DNA of 64,000 nt from Opisthocomus hoazin (Eukaryota; Chordata; Aves; Opisthocomiformes; Opisthocomidae). A program made the position numbers and the translations under genes. Shown piece by piece: positions 37,435 to 48,730 of the stretch. Each line of letters opens with the position of its first letter. The first letter of the stretch is position 1. The DNA is taken from positions 7,604,417 to 7,668,416 of the forward strand of contig NC_134415.1 in NCBI RefSeq assembly GCF_030867145.1, written 5' to 3'. The notes under the pieces are model-generated. The model worked only from the letters and a program-made list of their open reading frames with translations, had not been told where the DNA came from and searched no databases.

Positions 37435-40400
37435 TCAAAACCCAAACAGCAAACCCAGAGATGCACGCATCTCTCTTGCCTATCAGCTGTGATAGAAGTA
37501 AAGCCTGAATGCTTTGCCACAGAGGTTTGGCAAACCTCTGTCTGCTCAGTGCACTCACAGATTTAGCTTTTGCTCCTGCCTTGAGCACTGTGAAGCACGT
37601 GGAGGGCATGAAGTCTTTAATGACCATTGTTTCCAAAAACATGACTGAACTTGTCAGGGCTCTGTGGGAGCGCAGGTCCAGCCCACACAAACCTCATGCC
37701 AGGCTGCAGGTTTAGCATATTACAACAAAAAGGAGTTTCTCGATGGACAGTATGATAGGAGCTGTATAGCTTACAGCCAGGGTTTGAAAAATCTGTTCTT
37801 GAAGGACAAGTGGGAAAGCTTTGCCAGTGAGGGCATGGAGAACCCAAGCTCTTCCTGCAGAGAGCATGTCCTTTTTGAAGTCGTGTTTACTGGCCTTGGA
37901 ATGGAGTATGTGCCTCACCTGGAGTCCTGCCACCCTTGTCTCACACGGTAGATCCCTTTGTAGTGGCAAGCGATGCGTGCTTTCGTGTAGGCTGCGCTGG
38001 AAGGATCTAACAGTTTCCTTGGGTTGATAATACCTGCTTTACTTATACGTAATTTATCCAGGCAGGATTAGCAAGATCCAGTGTCGGGCCATGGCATGAA
38101 AGAATGCTATCATTTTCCACTTAAAGTTACTATCCTTTGGGTTGTATTTCTTTCCAGTACTTTTGATGGGAAGAGACAGTATTGCACTAAACACTCACTA
38201 ATAATCATCTCAGATGCAGGAGAGACCTACTAATTTCTGTACTTACTCTTTTGTCTGTATCTGGTTCCTGTGCAGTGGGTTCCATCTGCTGTGGTGCTGC
38301 TCTAGTACAACACATCCTTCTTCTCTGCAGTATCTGTACTGAGCACTTACTTATAATCTGCCCAGTATCGATCTTAACTGCTGATGTGGGAATGACTTCA
38401 TTAGCATCACTGCTATATGGTTGTTATGTTTTGGACTTCATAGTTACTATCAGTAAATACTGTCTAAACCAGCAGTCATTGTAAATGGTCAAAAAATTAC
38501 TGCTTTCTAGCCATTCAATATGCCCGTCAGACTGTAGTCTGCATCTGGCATGCATTGCCTCGGATGGTGGTGTTAGCAAGACATGGAGGACCTTTCCGAT
38601 GAAAGAAAGTGTAGAATATCTGGGTTAGAATTAGAAAATTTTAGCATTTGTTTGGTTTGGCCCAGAGTTATGTCTGGTGTGCCTTCGCTTCATAGAGCGT
38701 TCTTGTATGTTGCTGAGTGTACTCTGGTTCAGGTGGCCTCACAGACTGTCAATACCATCGTCGTTCATCTTAATGAGTCATGACGGTAGTTCAGAAACTG
38801 TAAGTGAAAGTCTGTCCTACAAAAAATCTGGAGCCCGTCAGAGAGGCGGAAACACTTCACAAATGGGGAACTGTGCTTTTAGGGCATAGTCCTGCTGAGC
38901 ACGCGCACGGGAGCTGATGCTAGAGAAGTGCAGTTAACTTTGATTTCAAACTCTGAAGACAGCTGAAGTCTGCCAGATTTCTTGGCCCTGCAGTAGTGTT
39001 TTGATTCAGATCAAGAGTCAGCTACACTGCTGAAACAAATCTCCAGATCATTCACACTTGTGGAGCAGTTTTGGAGTGCGCAGACTGGACTTCTTTTCAG
39101 TGGAACAACCTGAAACAGGCGCTCTTGGGGAGCAGTGAAGCACGGCCCAGCATTACTGGGCATCCAGTCTTTGTGAACAGAGTAGAGCAAATCTGAAGTA
39201 AATCCTGGCTTCATAATGATGAATTTAGGTCCATGCTACCAAGTATTCCACGCTATGGATCCACATTTAGTGTGCTATAATACTAATTTAAACAAGGTGA
39301 CTATGCAATTTTTTTTATGTTGATTTTTTTTTTTTTTTTTTTTCTTCTTCATGTTGCTACAGTTTACATTCCAGTAGTCCAAATAGTTGGTTCTGGGCAG
39401 AAATTGGCAGGTGCTTGATCCTTTAAGTAATAAGATCAAATGTTGCCTTTTTTTATTACATTCAGATGAGATTTTAAGAATAAGATCTTGGCTCCTCTTA
39501 CGGCTATTTTCGTGTTTTAAAGGACTAGTATTGCTGACAAGCCCAACAATGCAAAAATGTTTTCCTCATCATGACATCTTGTAATTTCTCCTACTGCCTT
39601 TGTGGGATGTGAATAGTATAAAAAATGATCACATTTCTAAAATGAAAAATTACCATCTATAAATATATAATTTCCAGGGGTCTCCCTGAACTGACTGCAG
39701 CTTTTCTCTTGCTGATTGAAATGACAACAGAGTACTTGTATTGCCCCATGTTTTGTCGCTCAAATTTGATTGAAAAATGTTTTTAACGTGCTTTTTTGTA
39801 TTCATGTTCATGGATCACAGAAGCAGCTAACTAAGGTGAAGCAAAGCTATTCTTCCGTCAGTCTTCAAGAATGTGGTTTTTTTTTTCTAGTTTGATAAGA
39901 CATGTCTATATTTTAATCTCTACATGAGAGAAAATGTAATAATTCATATGAAAGAATGTCAGAATTTGAAGAAAGACGTAAAAGATTATTTGTGCTTTAT
40001 TGTCATTTTCCCTGAATATTTAAGGTGACAACGGTTCCTCCTGCTGCATAATTGGTACAGAAAAAAAATAGAATTGGAAAGACATGCCCGGGCCACAACA
40101 TCAATATTCCCACTGCCTATAGCTGGCGTTTATATAAAAAGGTGCACAGCAACCTTAATACAGTACAGGGTACAGAAATTTCTCCTCGAACAGACAATTC
40201 TCCAGCATTGGCAGCTAGGTTGGAACAAAGACAACAACCATCTTAACACATTTCCTAGCTGGAAAGAAAAAGAATATTCATTGGAGACCATAGAAATGGG
40301 TTAATGGTAAACATGAATAATGTAAGGATTACTGTGCCATAATTTCGGAATTTTAAAATGTTCTTGGGAATTTGGGAGTTCCTAGGACTGCTAAGCTGCA

Positions 40401-40610
40401 GAAGGGGATAGCATGTGTTGCTCTAGAAAATTGTAAGTGGACTTACAATAGCAAAAAAGATACAGGAGTTCTTGTTACAAACAAAGGGCACTGTAAGTTT
40501 TCTGTAGTTAAGAAAATAAATAGGTACGCCGTGTATGGTTTTATTCTGGTCTCAATTGTTAAAAGTCATCTGAAAAGACCTAATGCACTTTCAATTTTCC
40601 TTGCATAATT
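37435..40610 (+). other. KCNK1 intron 1, unannotated segment
   Basis: Intronic DNA with a perfect hairpin of 10-bp arms and 3-base loop at 37519-37541 (ACAGAGGTTT and its complement). A T run of over 20 occurs near 39320-39343. No gene or clear mobile element was recognised. Confidence 0.5.
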
Positions 40611-40945
40611 AAAGCTGAAGGAGAGCCAGCAATATGCCCCAGCAGCAAAGAGGGCTAATGGTGTCCTGGGCTGCATTAGGAGTGTTGCCAGCAGGTAGAG
40701 GGAGGTGATCCTTCCCCTCCGCTCAGCACTGGTGAGGCCACACCTGGAGGGCTGGGTCCAGTTCTGGGCTCCCCTGTACAAAAAAGGTACAGAGCTACAG
40801 GCGCAGGTCCAGCAAAGGGCCACTAAGGTGACGAAGGGACTGGAGCGTCTCTCCTGTGAGGTCTGGGAGAGACTGGGATTGTTCAGCCAGAAGAAGAGAA
40901 GTCTTGGGAGGGAGCTCATCAGTGTGTATAAATACCTGAAAGGCT
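40611..40945 (+). mobile_element. CR1 LINE internal fragment lacking its 3' end (sense), intron 1
   Basis: About 335 bp of the CR1 ORF2 C-terminal region. It contains 'gggctgcattaggagtgttgc', then 'gaggccacacctggaggg' and 'ctgggattgttcagccagaag', and stops after 'aaatacctgaaagg'. It lacks the final about 260 bp, including the terminal short repeats. Because CR1 inserts starting from its 3' end, loss of that end implies a later deletion or rearrangement. It overlaps in content with the nearby copy at 41165-41811, so the two are separate insertions or a duplication. Confidence 0.9.
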
Positions 40946-41164
40946 AGGTTAAGTCATGATGGTGCTGGTGGCACATGGATGCTGTTGTGTTGCACACTGC
41001 CCGGTATCATATCTCATTCTTTTCCACCTTTCCATTCGTGTTCACTGGCTGCCTTGTATTTTATAATAGAGTTGTATGTTTTGAGGGAAGGAAATATTTT
41101 TATTCTGTTTTGGTAGCACAATAAGTATACAATAACTGAAAACACTATAAAAAGTAGTGATATT

Positions 41165-41811
41165 CGGGAGTACTGGTGGATCAGCTGGCAGTGTACGCTT
41201 GCAGCCCAGAAAGCCAACCATATCCTCGGCTGTATCAAGAGAAGTGTGGCCAGCAGGTCAAGGGAGGTGATTCTGCCCACTCTCTTGAGGCCCCACCTGG
41301 AGTACTGCCTCCAGCTCTGGGACCCCCAACATAGGAAGGACATGGATGTGTTGGAGTGGGTCCAGAGGAGGGCCACGAAGATGATCCGAGGGCTGGAGTA
41401 CCTCTCCTACAAGGAAAGGCTGAGGGAGTTGGGGCTGTTCAGCCTGGAGAAGAGAAGGCTCCGGGGTGATCTTAGAGCAGCTGCCAGTACCTGAAGGGGC
41501 CTACAGGAAGGATGGAGAAGGACTTTTCACAAGGGTGTGTAGTGATAGAACAAGGTGGAATGGCTATAAACTAAAAGAGGGCAACTTTGGATTAGATATC
41601 AGGAAGAAATTCTTCACCATGAGGGTGGTGAGGCCCTGGCCCAGGTTGCCTGGAGAAGCTGTGGCTGCACCCTCCCTGGCAGTGTTCAAGGCCAGGTTGG
41701 ATGGAGCTCTGAGCAGCCTGGTCTGGTGGAAGATGTCCCTGCTCATGGCAGGGGTCTTGGAACCAGATGATCTTTAAGGTCCCTTCCAACCCAAACCATT
41801 CTATCATTCTA
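41165..41811 (+). mobile_element. CR1 LINE, longest 3' fragment of intron 1 (sense)
   Basis: About 650 bp of CR1. It spans the ORF2 C-terminus ('ctggcagtgtacgcttgcag', 'ggagtactgcctccagctctg', 'gaggccctggcccaggttgcc') and the 3' UTR to CATTCTATCATTCTATGA. The reading frame is broken into two overlapping open pieces (41246-41494 and 41466-41777) by a frameshift. Direct repeats TGATATT at 41158-41164 and 41812-41818 flank the copy and are a plausible target-site duplication. The terminal repeat and the wording of the 3' block mark a different subfamily from the 9417 and 24818 copies. Confidence 0.95.
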
Positions 41812-41818
41812 TGATATT

Positions 41819-44800
41819 TATTATGGGATATATGAAATACTTTCATAGGAGTCTTAGTTGTAAATATTTATGTATTAACTTCTAAATGCTCACTACATTT
41901 ATTTAAAAATAGTATACAGAAATTATTTGTTAAATACTGATTTTTAGTGTATTTTTATATGGATCATTATTTATTTCATTTCTGTAGAATTTATTTTCCA
42001 CCAGAAGTGGCACCCTGTGCATAGGTCCAGGTCAGGAAGTGCTCTTGCTGTCCTTTCCTGTGAGACTCTGAGAGAAGGCATGGAGTTTGGGATTGGGCTT
42101 ATTGCAGGAAAGGGGCTAACTTGTCAGAGGGCTAAGAAGAAAACTCAGTAGGAAACTGGAATCATTACTCCTGCTCCTGGCACAAGTTGTTGGGTTGGTT
42201 TGTTTGCTTGTTTATTTATTAACAGTCCTCATGCTTTCTGAATGCAAATGTGTTACATGTCAGTATGTAGCTATATCCACTGTCCCAGCAGTTATTTAGG
42301 CTGAGCCAGCTCATACTAGTCAGAACAGGAACTGAGTATCAGTGTTTTGCCAGCACCGGTATAAATACAAACATTTTCCCCAGTTTCATTCATCAGCGTC
42401 CCCTTTGCCCAGCGACTGTGGATGCAGTTTGTAGCTTTGTTTCTTTGGGCGGGTGAAACTTTGCTTCCTGTGCAGGAATGGATGCAGCAGAGTTAATACG
42501 CTTTGCAAGATACAAATGTTCTGACGTACAGCTGTTCTTGTAGAAGTTGGTTTTCAAACTGGCTTTGAACATAGATGCCAATATATCCATGCCATTGGCT
42601 TGTTTCTTGGGTTCAGATGTTGCTGACAGCCAGCCATATTACTCATACAACTTTATTATTAGACTATGTTCAAAGTCATTTCAGCCTTTCTGCGTGCAGC
42701 AGGTGACATTTGTGAGCTGATTATATGAACATGGTCCTTCTGAAGGCAACTCCAAACCTAGCTAGCAGGACATTGATTCTGAGGAATTAGCAGTCTTTCG
42801 CTTGGGTAACTAATGGCAGCAAAGGACAGTCTCAGAAGGAATTTAAACCATGTACCATTAGCAGATACACACAAATCAGTGTATTGGAATTTTTTTTTTT
42901 TTTAAGAAGTCCCTTGACGCTAGAAATTGGCAAAACAAAACACTTCTGAGAAGCGATAAGGTGGGAGATCATTATGGAGAAGATCTAATCCTGGTGGTTA
43001 ATTTAATTGTTTAAATATGTTTTTAGCACTTTTATTCTAGTAAGGTTTGAGGGATATATTGTTATTGAGGGGAGCTGGAATAGCACCTTACTAAATCACT
43101 TCAGCTGGAAGTTTAAATCACCCTTACTGGTGCTATGTGAGGATAAATCTAATGAGTGTTTTCTTTAGTGACAAAACTGGTTTAAGAGGTTTCTGCCACA
43201 CCCTTCATCACCTCCCTAATTATGCCTACACAAATCTTTGAGGGCCATGCTCTAAGCTTTTATTAGTGAAATGAATTAGGTTTCAAACAAATCTCACTTC
43301 CCTCTCCCCCCCCCCCCCCCTTATTTTTTAAACCCTGCTAATTTCATCAGTTCGGTTTACAGCACCTCTTCCTCCTCCCTACTCCAATGCGCACAAAACC
43401 ACTTCAATTAGCTCAGCTGAGGAGGTAGCAAAATGTAATGTCCAAGTGGATTTCCTCTGCTTAAAGATGCCTATCATAGTGGAATTTTACCTCTTCCTTT
43501 CTGCCATATAGGGTAGCATGTCTCAGCCTGGCTGGAACTCAAAATTCTCGAGTTTGTTTAACAAAACTGTGTTGGTGAACTTTTAATTTTTATCTCTTTT
43601 TATCGTGTAACTCTGTTTTGATGTCTTGTTTTAATGGTATTGCTATGTCTCAAACCTCCAACTAAGAATTCTGAAAAGTTTTCTAGCAGCACAATGCTAC
43701 TGTTTTGCACATTTTCAGCTATGGACCATTTTTCATGTCTGTTTAGTCCCTCACATTTTTTCTTTTTCTATCTGTATTGCAGGCAAGAAAGGCTTGTGTA
43801 CAACGGTGTGCTGAAAGGCTGCTTAACTACCTGCCTATCAGCCATCTTTGAAGCTGGTCCTTCCCAGTGTGCACCCTGTAGAAGCAGAAAAAGCAGAATA
43901 GCTTTACTGAAAGAATTTGATTCTGAGCAGATGCTTTGGCACATATAGATATGCTGCATAACATAGCATATCGTTTTCTAATTTCTTTTGTTCTATATGG
44001 TAGGTGACCTTGTGCCACAAATTTATGGCCCGGTGAATTGCTGTACTTTACGTGAATTTCCTAATCAGCTACTTCAATCATAATGTTGTTGTTTGAACTT
44101 TGTAGGGCAAGTTTCTGATCATATGCTCTTCCTTGCAGTAGAAAAAGTACTTGAAACTTACTTGTGATCTCTCTTGCCACACAGATCTACCATCACCTGA
44201 CATTTCCTTTTTATCTTTTAAGATAATAGATCAGCTATGGAGAAGGATGTATGTTAAACACAGAGGAAAATGTCAAAGGTTTATAAACATAACAGTGTAG
44301 GAATTATGTAAATATTTTCATTGACCTTCATCATCATCATATTCCAGAAAGTCATGTTACGCTTGGGATGGATGAAAAATTTTTGTGTAATTTTAATAGA
44401 TAACATATGATTCACTTTATCTGTTGGGGCACTGTGAGATTATGAGCGGACTTAAAGGGCTGACTTCTCTTCAGGGCCGCTGACTCAAACCAGCAAAGGG
44501 ATGAGCACACTTGTGTGGTACCACAGCATTGGGGTTGCACGTTACGGCTCTGGCATCTGGATGAGTGTGCTGAGGAGGACATTGGACGTGCTGAAGATAA
44601 CCGGCTCCCCGCCCTGAGAAGCTTGGTGGTGCCACACAGGCCTGGTGGTGTTGCAACAGGTCACCTGGGGCTGGGGGAGCAGTGGCTTGGCAAAACCTGT
44701 GGTAGGAAAGAGGGAGAAGAGCACCTGGTAGAAGAAAACAGACACAAAACCGTTGGCTGTTTAATTTATGAAGGGGGAGGAGTGAGCTTTTAATGGTGTG

Positions 44801-45475
44801 GACGGTGGCCCCTATTCATGGAACCAGCCTAGGAGAGCAGTCATGGACAGCTGATGCCCTGGGGCTGTAACAGAGGGGCAAGCGAAAGAGCCAGTGCTGC
44901 AGCCTGCATACACACATTCCAGGCTTCATCACCATAGGCTGGGAGAGGCTGGCTGGGGGAAATTTTTGAGGGCTGTGGCACCTCTGTTTTGCCTGTTGCT
45001 TGCCTCACTCTGTGTCGAATCTATTTACAACATTCAAACATTCACCCTTCAGGCCAGCCTCTGTCTGGAAGCCCAGGCGGGGTTTTTACAACGCAGAATG
45101 GCAGGAGCTCTGCACTCTGGCACTGAATCCTTAATTCAGGGTCCTGAAAGACCTAAGAAGGCCGCTGTTTCTTAACAGGGAGAAGACAAATTAATGAGCT
45201 TCAGGAGGGACGGAGTTATGAAGAGGCAAAGCAGTGACAGTACAGCGCTGCCTAGATTGGTCAAAGCAGTATCTGAGAAGGGTGGAAGGAGAAAACACTC
45301 AGGGCCAACACTGCCAAGCTAGCACAGGGTGGAAGAGTAGTGTGAAATGCTCGTTGCTGGGTTTGAAATAGGCTCTTATGAGTTGGATGTTGTTGTAAGC
45401 TACCTAGAGACTCTGGAAAACAAAGTGTGATGGTATCTAAAAACTGAGGGAGCAAAAATATCTTACCTGGAATAC
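41819..45475 (+). other. KCNK1 intron 1, unannotated segment
   Basis: AT-leaning intronic DNA with a C run of 15 at 43306-43320 and a T run near 42890-42903. A GC-richer patch occurs at about 44460-45180. No recognised exon, RNA gene or transposon. Confidence 0.5.
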
Positions 45476-45508
45476 AGTGGTCACAGAATCACAGAATGTT
45501 AGTGGTCA
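45476..45508 (-). mobile_element. Minimal CR1 insertion: 17-bp 3' terminus within 8-bp direct repeats
   Basis: Two perfect copies of AGTGGTCA (45476-45483 and 45501-45508) enclose CAGAATCACAGAATGTT. That is the antisense form of the terminal repeats of the CR1 copies at 19599 and 62636. The simplest reading is a CR1 insertion in which reverse transcription stopped after about 17 bases. The perfect flanking duplication makes chance resemblance unlikely. No coding capacity. Confidence 0.75.
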
Positions 45509-45684
45509 ATTCTGCATATTTCTCTACAAAGTCATCTAACAGGTAAGAGAGAAGAGAAAATAACTAAAAGACAAACTTACACAAGAGGGATACAAACCAC
45601 CGAAAAGTATAGAAAAGTCATGACCAAGCCTTTTTGGAAAGATACAAGAGCAAAAGACTTAACTTGATAGACAGCAAATGGAAG

Positions 45685-45730
45685 AGTAAATATTTTATTG
45701 AATGCATAGTAAATATTTTATTGAATGCAT
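45685..45730. repeat. Tandem duplication, 2 x 23 bp
   Basis: The unit AGTAAATATTTTATTGAATGCAT plus flanks is repeated exactly at 45685-45707 and 45708-45730. It lies in intron 1, is AT-rich and has no evident function. Exact identity suggests a recent slippage event. Confidence 0.93.
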
Positions 45731-47654
45731 AATTGACCTGTATAACTCGCAGCATCAAGATCAATGTAAAAAGATTTAAGCATTTTAAATGATTTTTGAA
45801 AATAAGCACTTTTGTAGACTATGATGACATTCAAAGTTACATCAGAACAGGTAAAGACATTTTGTGTATTTATGTAAACTTATAACAATAGAAGTCCTCC
45901 AAGTCATGAGGGTAGATGACTTTTAAGGAAAAAATCCCCATATGTGAACAGAACTGAAAGTCAGCTGTCTACATCTTGTGGGGTTTTGATCTTTGTGTGA
46001 TCAATCAAATATGGTCTGTCTCAAGACACTGAGCTAGATGGAACATTGATCTTATTTAATTTGGCAAATCCTGCTGGTCTTGCATGCGTATTTTTCTCTG
46101 AGCTGTTTTGAAGGAATGGTAACTCTATCTATGAAAAGGCAATAGAAGGGATTATATGTGAGTAATATCCTTTTGTCACTGGTGTCACTTTACTTCTGAG
46201 TTTGGGCAGGTTATCTGAGGGTTTGGGTTTTCAAAGGTCAGTGCTTTTGAACGGGTGATTGTTACCTGGTATTTGAATTACACAAGTGAAAATACAGCAT
46301 TCGGTAAATCTAGTCTGTCTTCATAATCACTAATATAGTTATCAGATATGCTATATGGGCAATTTAATTCTAGTCACCCACAGCAAATGTCTTTGATAGA
46401 TTAAAGAAATATCTTCATTTTAATAAAGGGGAATATGTGTAGTCCCCTTTTTTATGAGCATCCTTTTGTCATAACAAAAGAATGTCTCAGGATTGCAACT
46501 GTAATGCTTCTGAACATGGTAGTTTCCACTGAAAAAGGCTAATTGGCATACATTTTATTATCTGTTATTTATGCAGAACTAGCATGTGCTGTGCGCTTTA
46601 TGGAGGGGTTATAGAAAGCCATTTCCCTGAAGAGGTTACAGTACAAAGAAGCTACAAACAGGTGCAGGCGCAGAGGTGGGAGGGAACGGAGTGCAAGTGT
46701 CTGGAAGCAGACATGGAGTATCTCCTGCCTCAGATCTGTAATTTCCTCTCTTTTAGTGTATGGCTGTGTTGGGTTTTTTTTAATGACTTTTGTACAGGGA
46801 TGACTAAGATTATAGACATTGTTAGGAAACGTCACATAAGCAATTTCATACTGTGAAAAAATATGGATCTTTTTCCTCACCACTTGCCATAGCCTCCTAA
46901 ATTGTGACTTTTAACTCAAGTTTTTCAATATGATTATTCCCAAGCAGTGACTCTGTGTCGTGAGTGGCAAGCAAACATTGATCACTCATCCATTGCTTTT
47001 GAAAGATATCAACCTCTTACTGCTGCTGGTTGGGTGGAGCGTATTTTCTGTCCCCAGGCTGAGCCAACGCACTTTAGTATTATAGTTCCTGTAGTTGTTA
47101 GCAGCTGAGGGGCAGATACATAATCCCCTGAGCTATCCCTTAAGTGATGTGACAACCTCATCAGGATGGCAGAGCAGACCTTAGAAGGCAGCATCTGCTT
47201 CAGGTACCTCAACTAATTCTGTGAATTGGGAAGATTTCTGTAAGGGTTAACCAGGCAGACTCATCTGAGCACCCTTGCTGCAAACTTTCCTGTAGTAAAG
47301 TCTTTCTCATTCTACACTTTCCTCCAAGTCTGGGTGCATACTGTGTAGTACTTGGAACGATAATGTCTGTCCTTCAGAAGGAAAGATGAGAGAAATATTG
47401 GAGAGGTAACAGAACCCCTCCTCGCCAAGAAATGAGCTGATTGCTGCCTGGGTCAGTGCAGAGGCTGGAATTAAATCATCATCAACCTGCTCTATGCATA
47501 ATGAACTGCCAAATGTGTCAGAGTTTGGGTTTTTTTTGTATGCGTGATACAGATGTTAGGGTTCAAATTAGTGAAGGCTTAGATTAATTTTACTGCGTTA
47601 AATTTAGGAACATTGCAAGGGATTTTCTAGGTCTGTAAGCTCAATTTCTGCTTG
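45731..47654 (+). other. KCNK1 intron 1, unannotated segment
   Basis: AT-leaning intronic sequence. No exon-like open frame, RNA gene or recognisable transposon was found. Confidence 0.5.
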
Positions 47655-48140
47655 TCATGTGTAACCTCATGATATTGCACCATCCATAAAGTTACCCAGC
47701 TTCATCAGGCTCCATTTTAAATATAGCTAGGTTCTTTCCCCAGTACTGAAAGCGGATGGCTGCTCCAGAACTCCTCTCTGAAGCTTAGAAACCTTTTTCT
47801 AATTTCTAAACTAAATTTATTCATGCTACATCAAAGGTATTTGTGTGACAATATTATTCTTTGTCTAAAGCATTTCTTTTCCCTTGATAGTACTTGTATG
47901 CTGATGCATTAACAGGGAGATACTGTATCACTTTTCAGCCTCCATTCAGCCACGCTGAGGAAGCCAACCACTTTTCTCTCCCTCTCATAAAATAGTCTCT
48001 ATTCCCCTGATGGTTTCAGTAACCTTTCTCTGCTCTTCTTCCAGTGTGAATTTATTCTAATTTTATTCTTTAAGCGTGGATATACAGAATGAGGTAGATT
48101 AGTCCAGGTGAGGTCTGATCTGCTTTCAGGAAAACTAAGC
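47655..48140 (-). mobile_element. Old amniote LINE (CR1/L3-like) 3' region, antisense
   Basis: Decayed but recognisable. On the plus strand the blocks 'gaactcctctctgaagcttag', 'aacctttttctaatttctaa', 'cctgatggtttcagtaacc', 'ttctctgctcttcttccagtg' and 'ccaggtgaggtctgatctgc' occur in the order typical of an old CR1/L3-type LINE found widely in reptiles and birds. Its text diverges strongly from the young CR1 copies in this window, so it is far older. The edges are approximate. Assignment is from memory of the consensus, without an alignment. Confidence 0.7.
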
Positions 48141-48234
48141 AGCTGGTGTTGGTCCTCATGTGGATGTGAGATCGGAAAGATAGAAGACAGAGTAGGAGAA
48201 AATGGTTAGTTCTTGAAGTAGGGGAATGTCACAA

Positions 48235-48730
48235 GGGGTTTTCCTTGGAGGCCTGTGTTGGGGCTTGTGTTTGACATATTCATAAATGAATGGAAGAGGG
48301 AAGTAACAAAGTTTAATAAATATACAAAATTGCTTAAGGCAGTAAGGATGATGGAAGAGCTGCAGGGCAGCTGGGCTATAAAATGGCACTTGAAAATGAG
48401 TGCGGATAAAATGTTAAGCGATCTACTCAGCAAAACCAGTCATAGTTTCATGTGTGAAGTGATGGGTCCTGCACTGGTGGAACCCCAGATACATCCGAGG
48501 GACAAGATCCTGGGTTCCGATAGACAGGGCCAAGAAAGCGTCAACTCGGTGGTAGTCAGAAATGCCAGTCAAATGTCCAGCGTTATGAGGGACAGAGTAG
48601 AACACAAGGTGAGAAACTTTCTCTGCAGCTTTATAAATCTGATTCAGCTGCGTCTGGTGTGCTCTGTGCAGTTCTGGCTCGCTTAGCTCAAAATGGATAA
48701 AGCAAACAGAAGATGAACAAGGAAAAAAAG
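48235..48730 (+). mobile_element. Old LINE reverse-transcriptase remnant (sense)
   Basis: The plus-strand translation from 48255 retains pieces of a non-LTR reverse transcriptase C-terminal half: a 'FDIFINEWKREVTKFN' segment, 'TKLLKAV', and 'WAIKWHLKMSADK'. A later GPAL and 'DKILGS' segment and 'LRLVCSVQFW' correspond to the region that reads V-x-C-S-V-Q-F-W in CR1-like LINEs. The open frame of 143 codons is accidental, because the frame has lost residues and catalytic motifs. It lies close to the antisense LINE remnant at 47655, head to tail in opposite orientation. Lineage (CR1-like) is inferred. Confidence 0.65.

Noticed and set aside
48255..48686. 143-codon plus-strand frame in intron 1
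   Set aside because: Residual non-LTR reverse-transcriptase text with missing blocks, best explained as an old LINE remnant.
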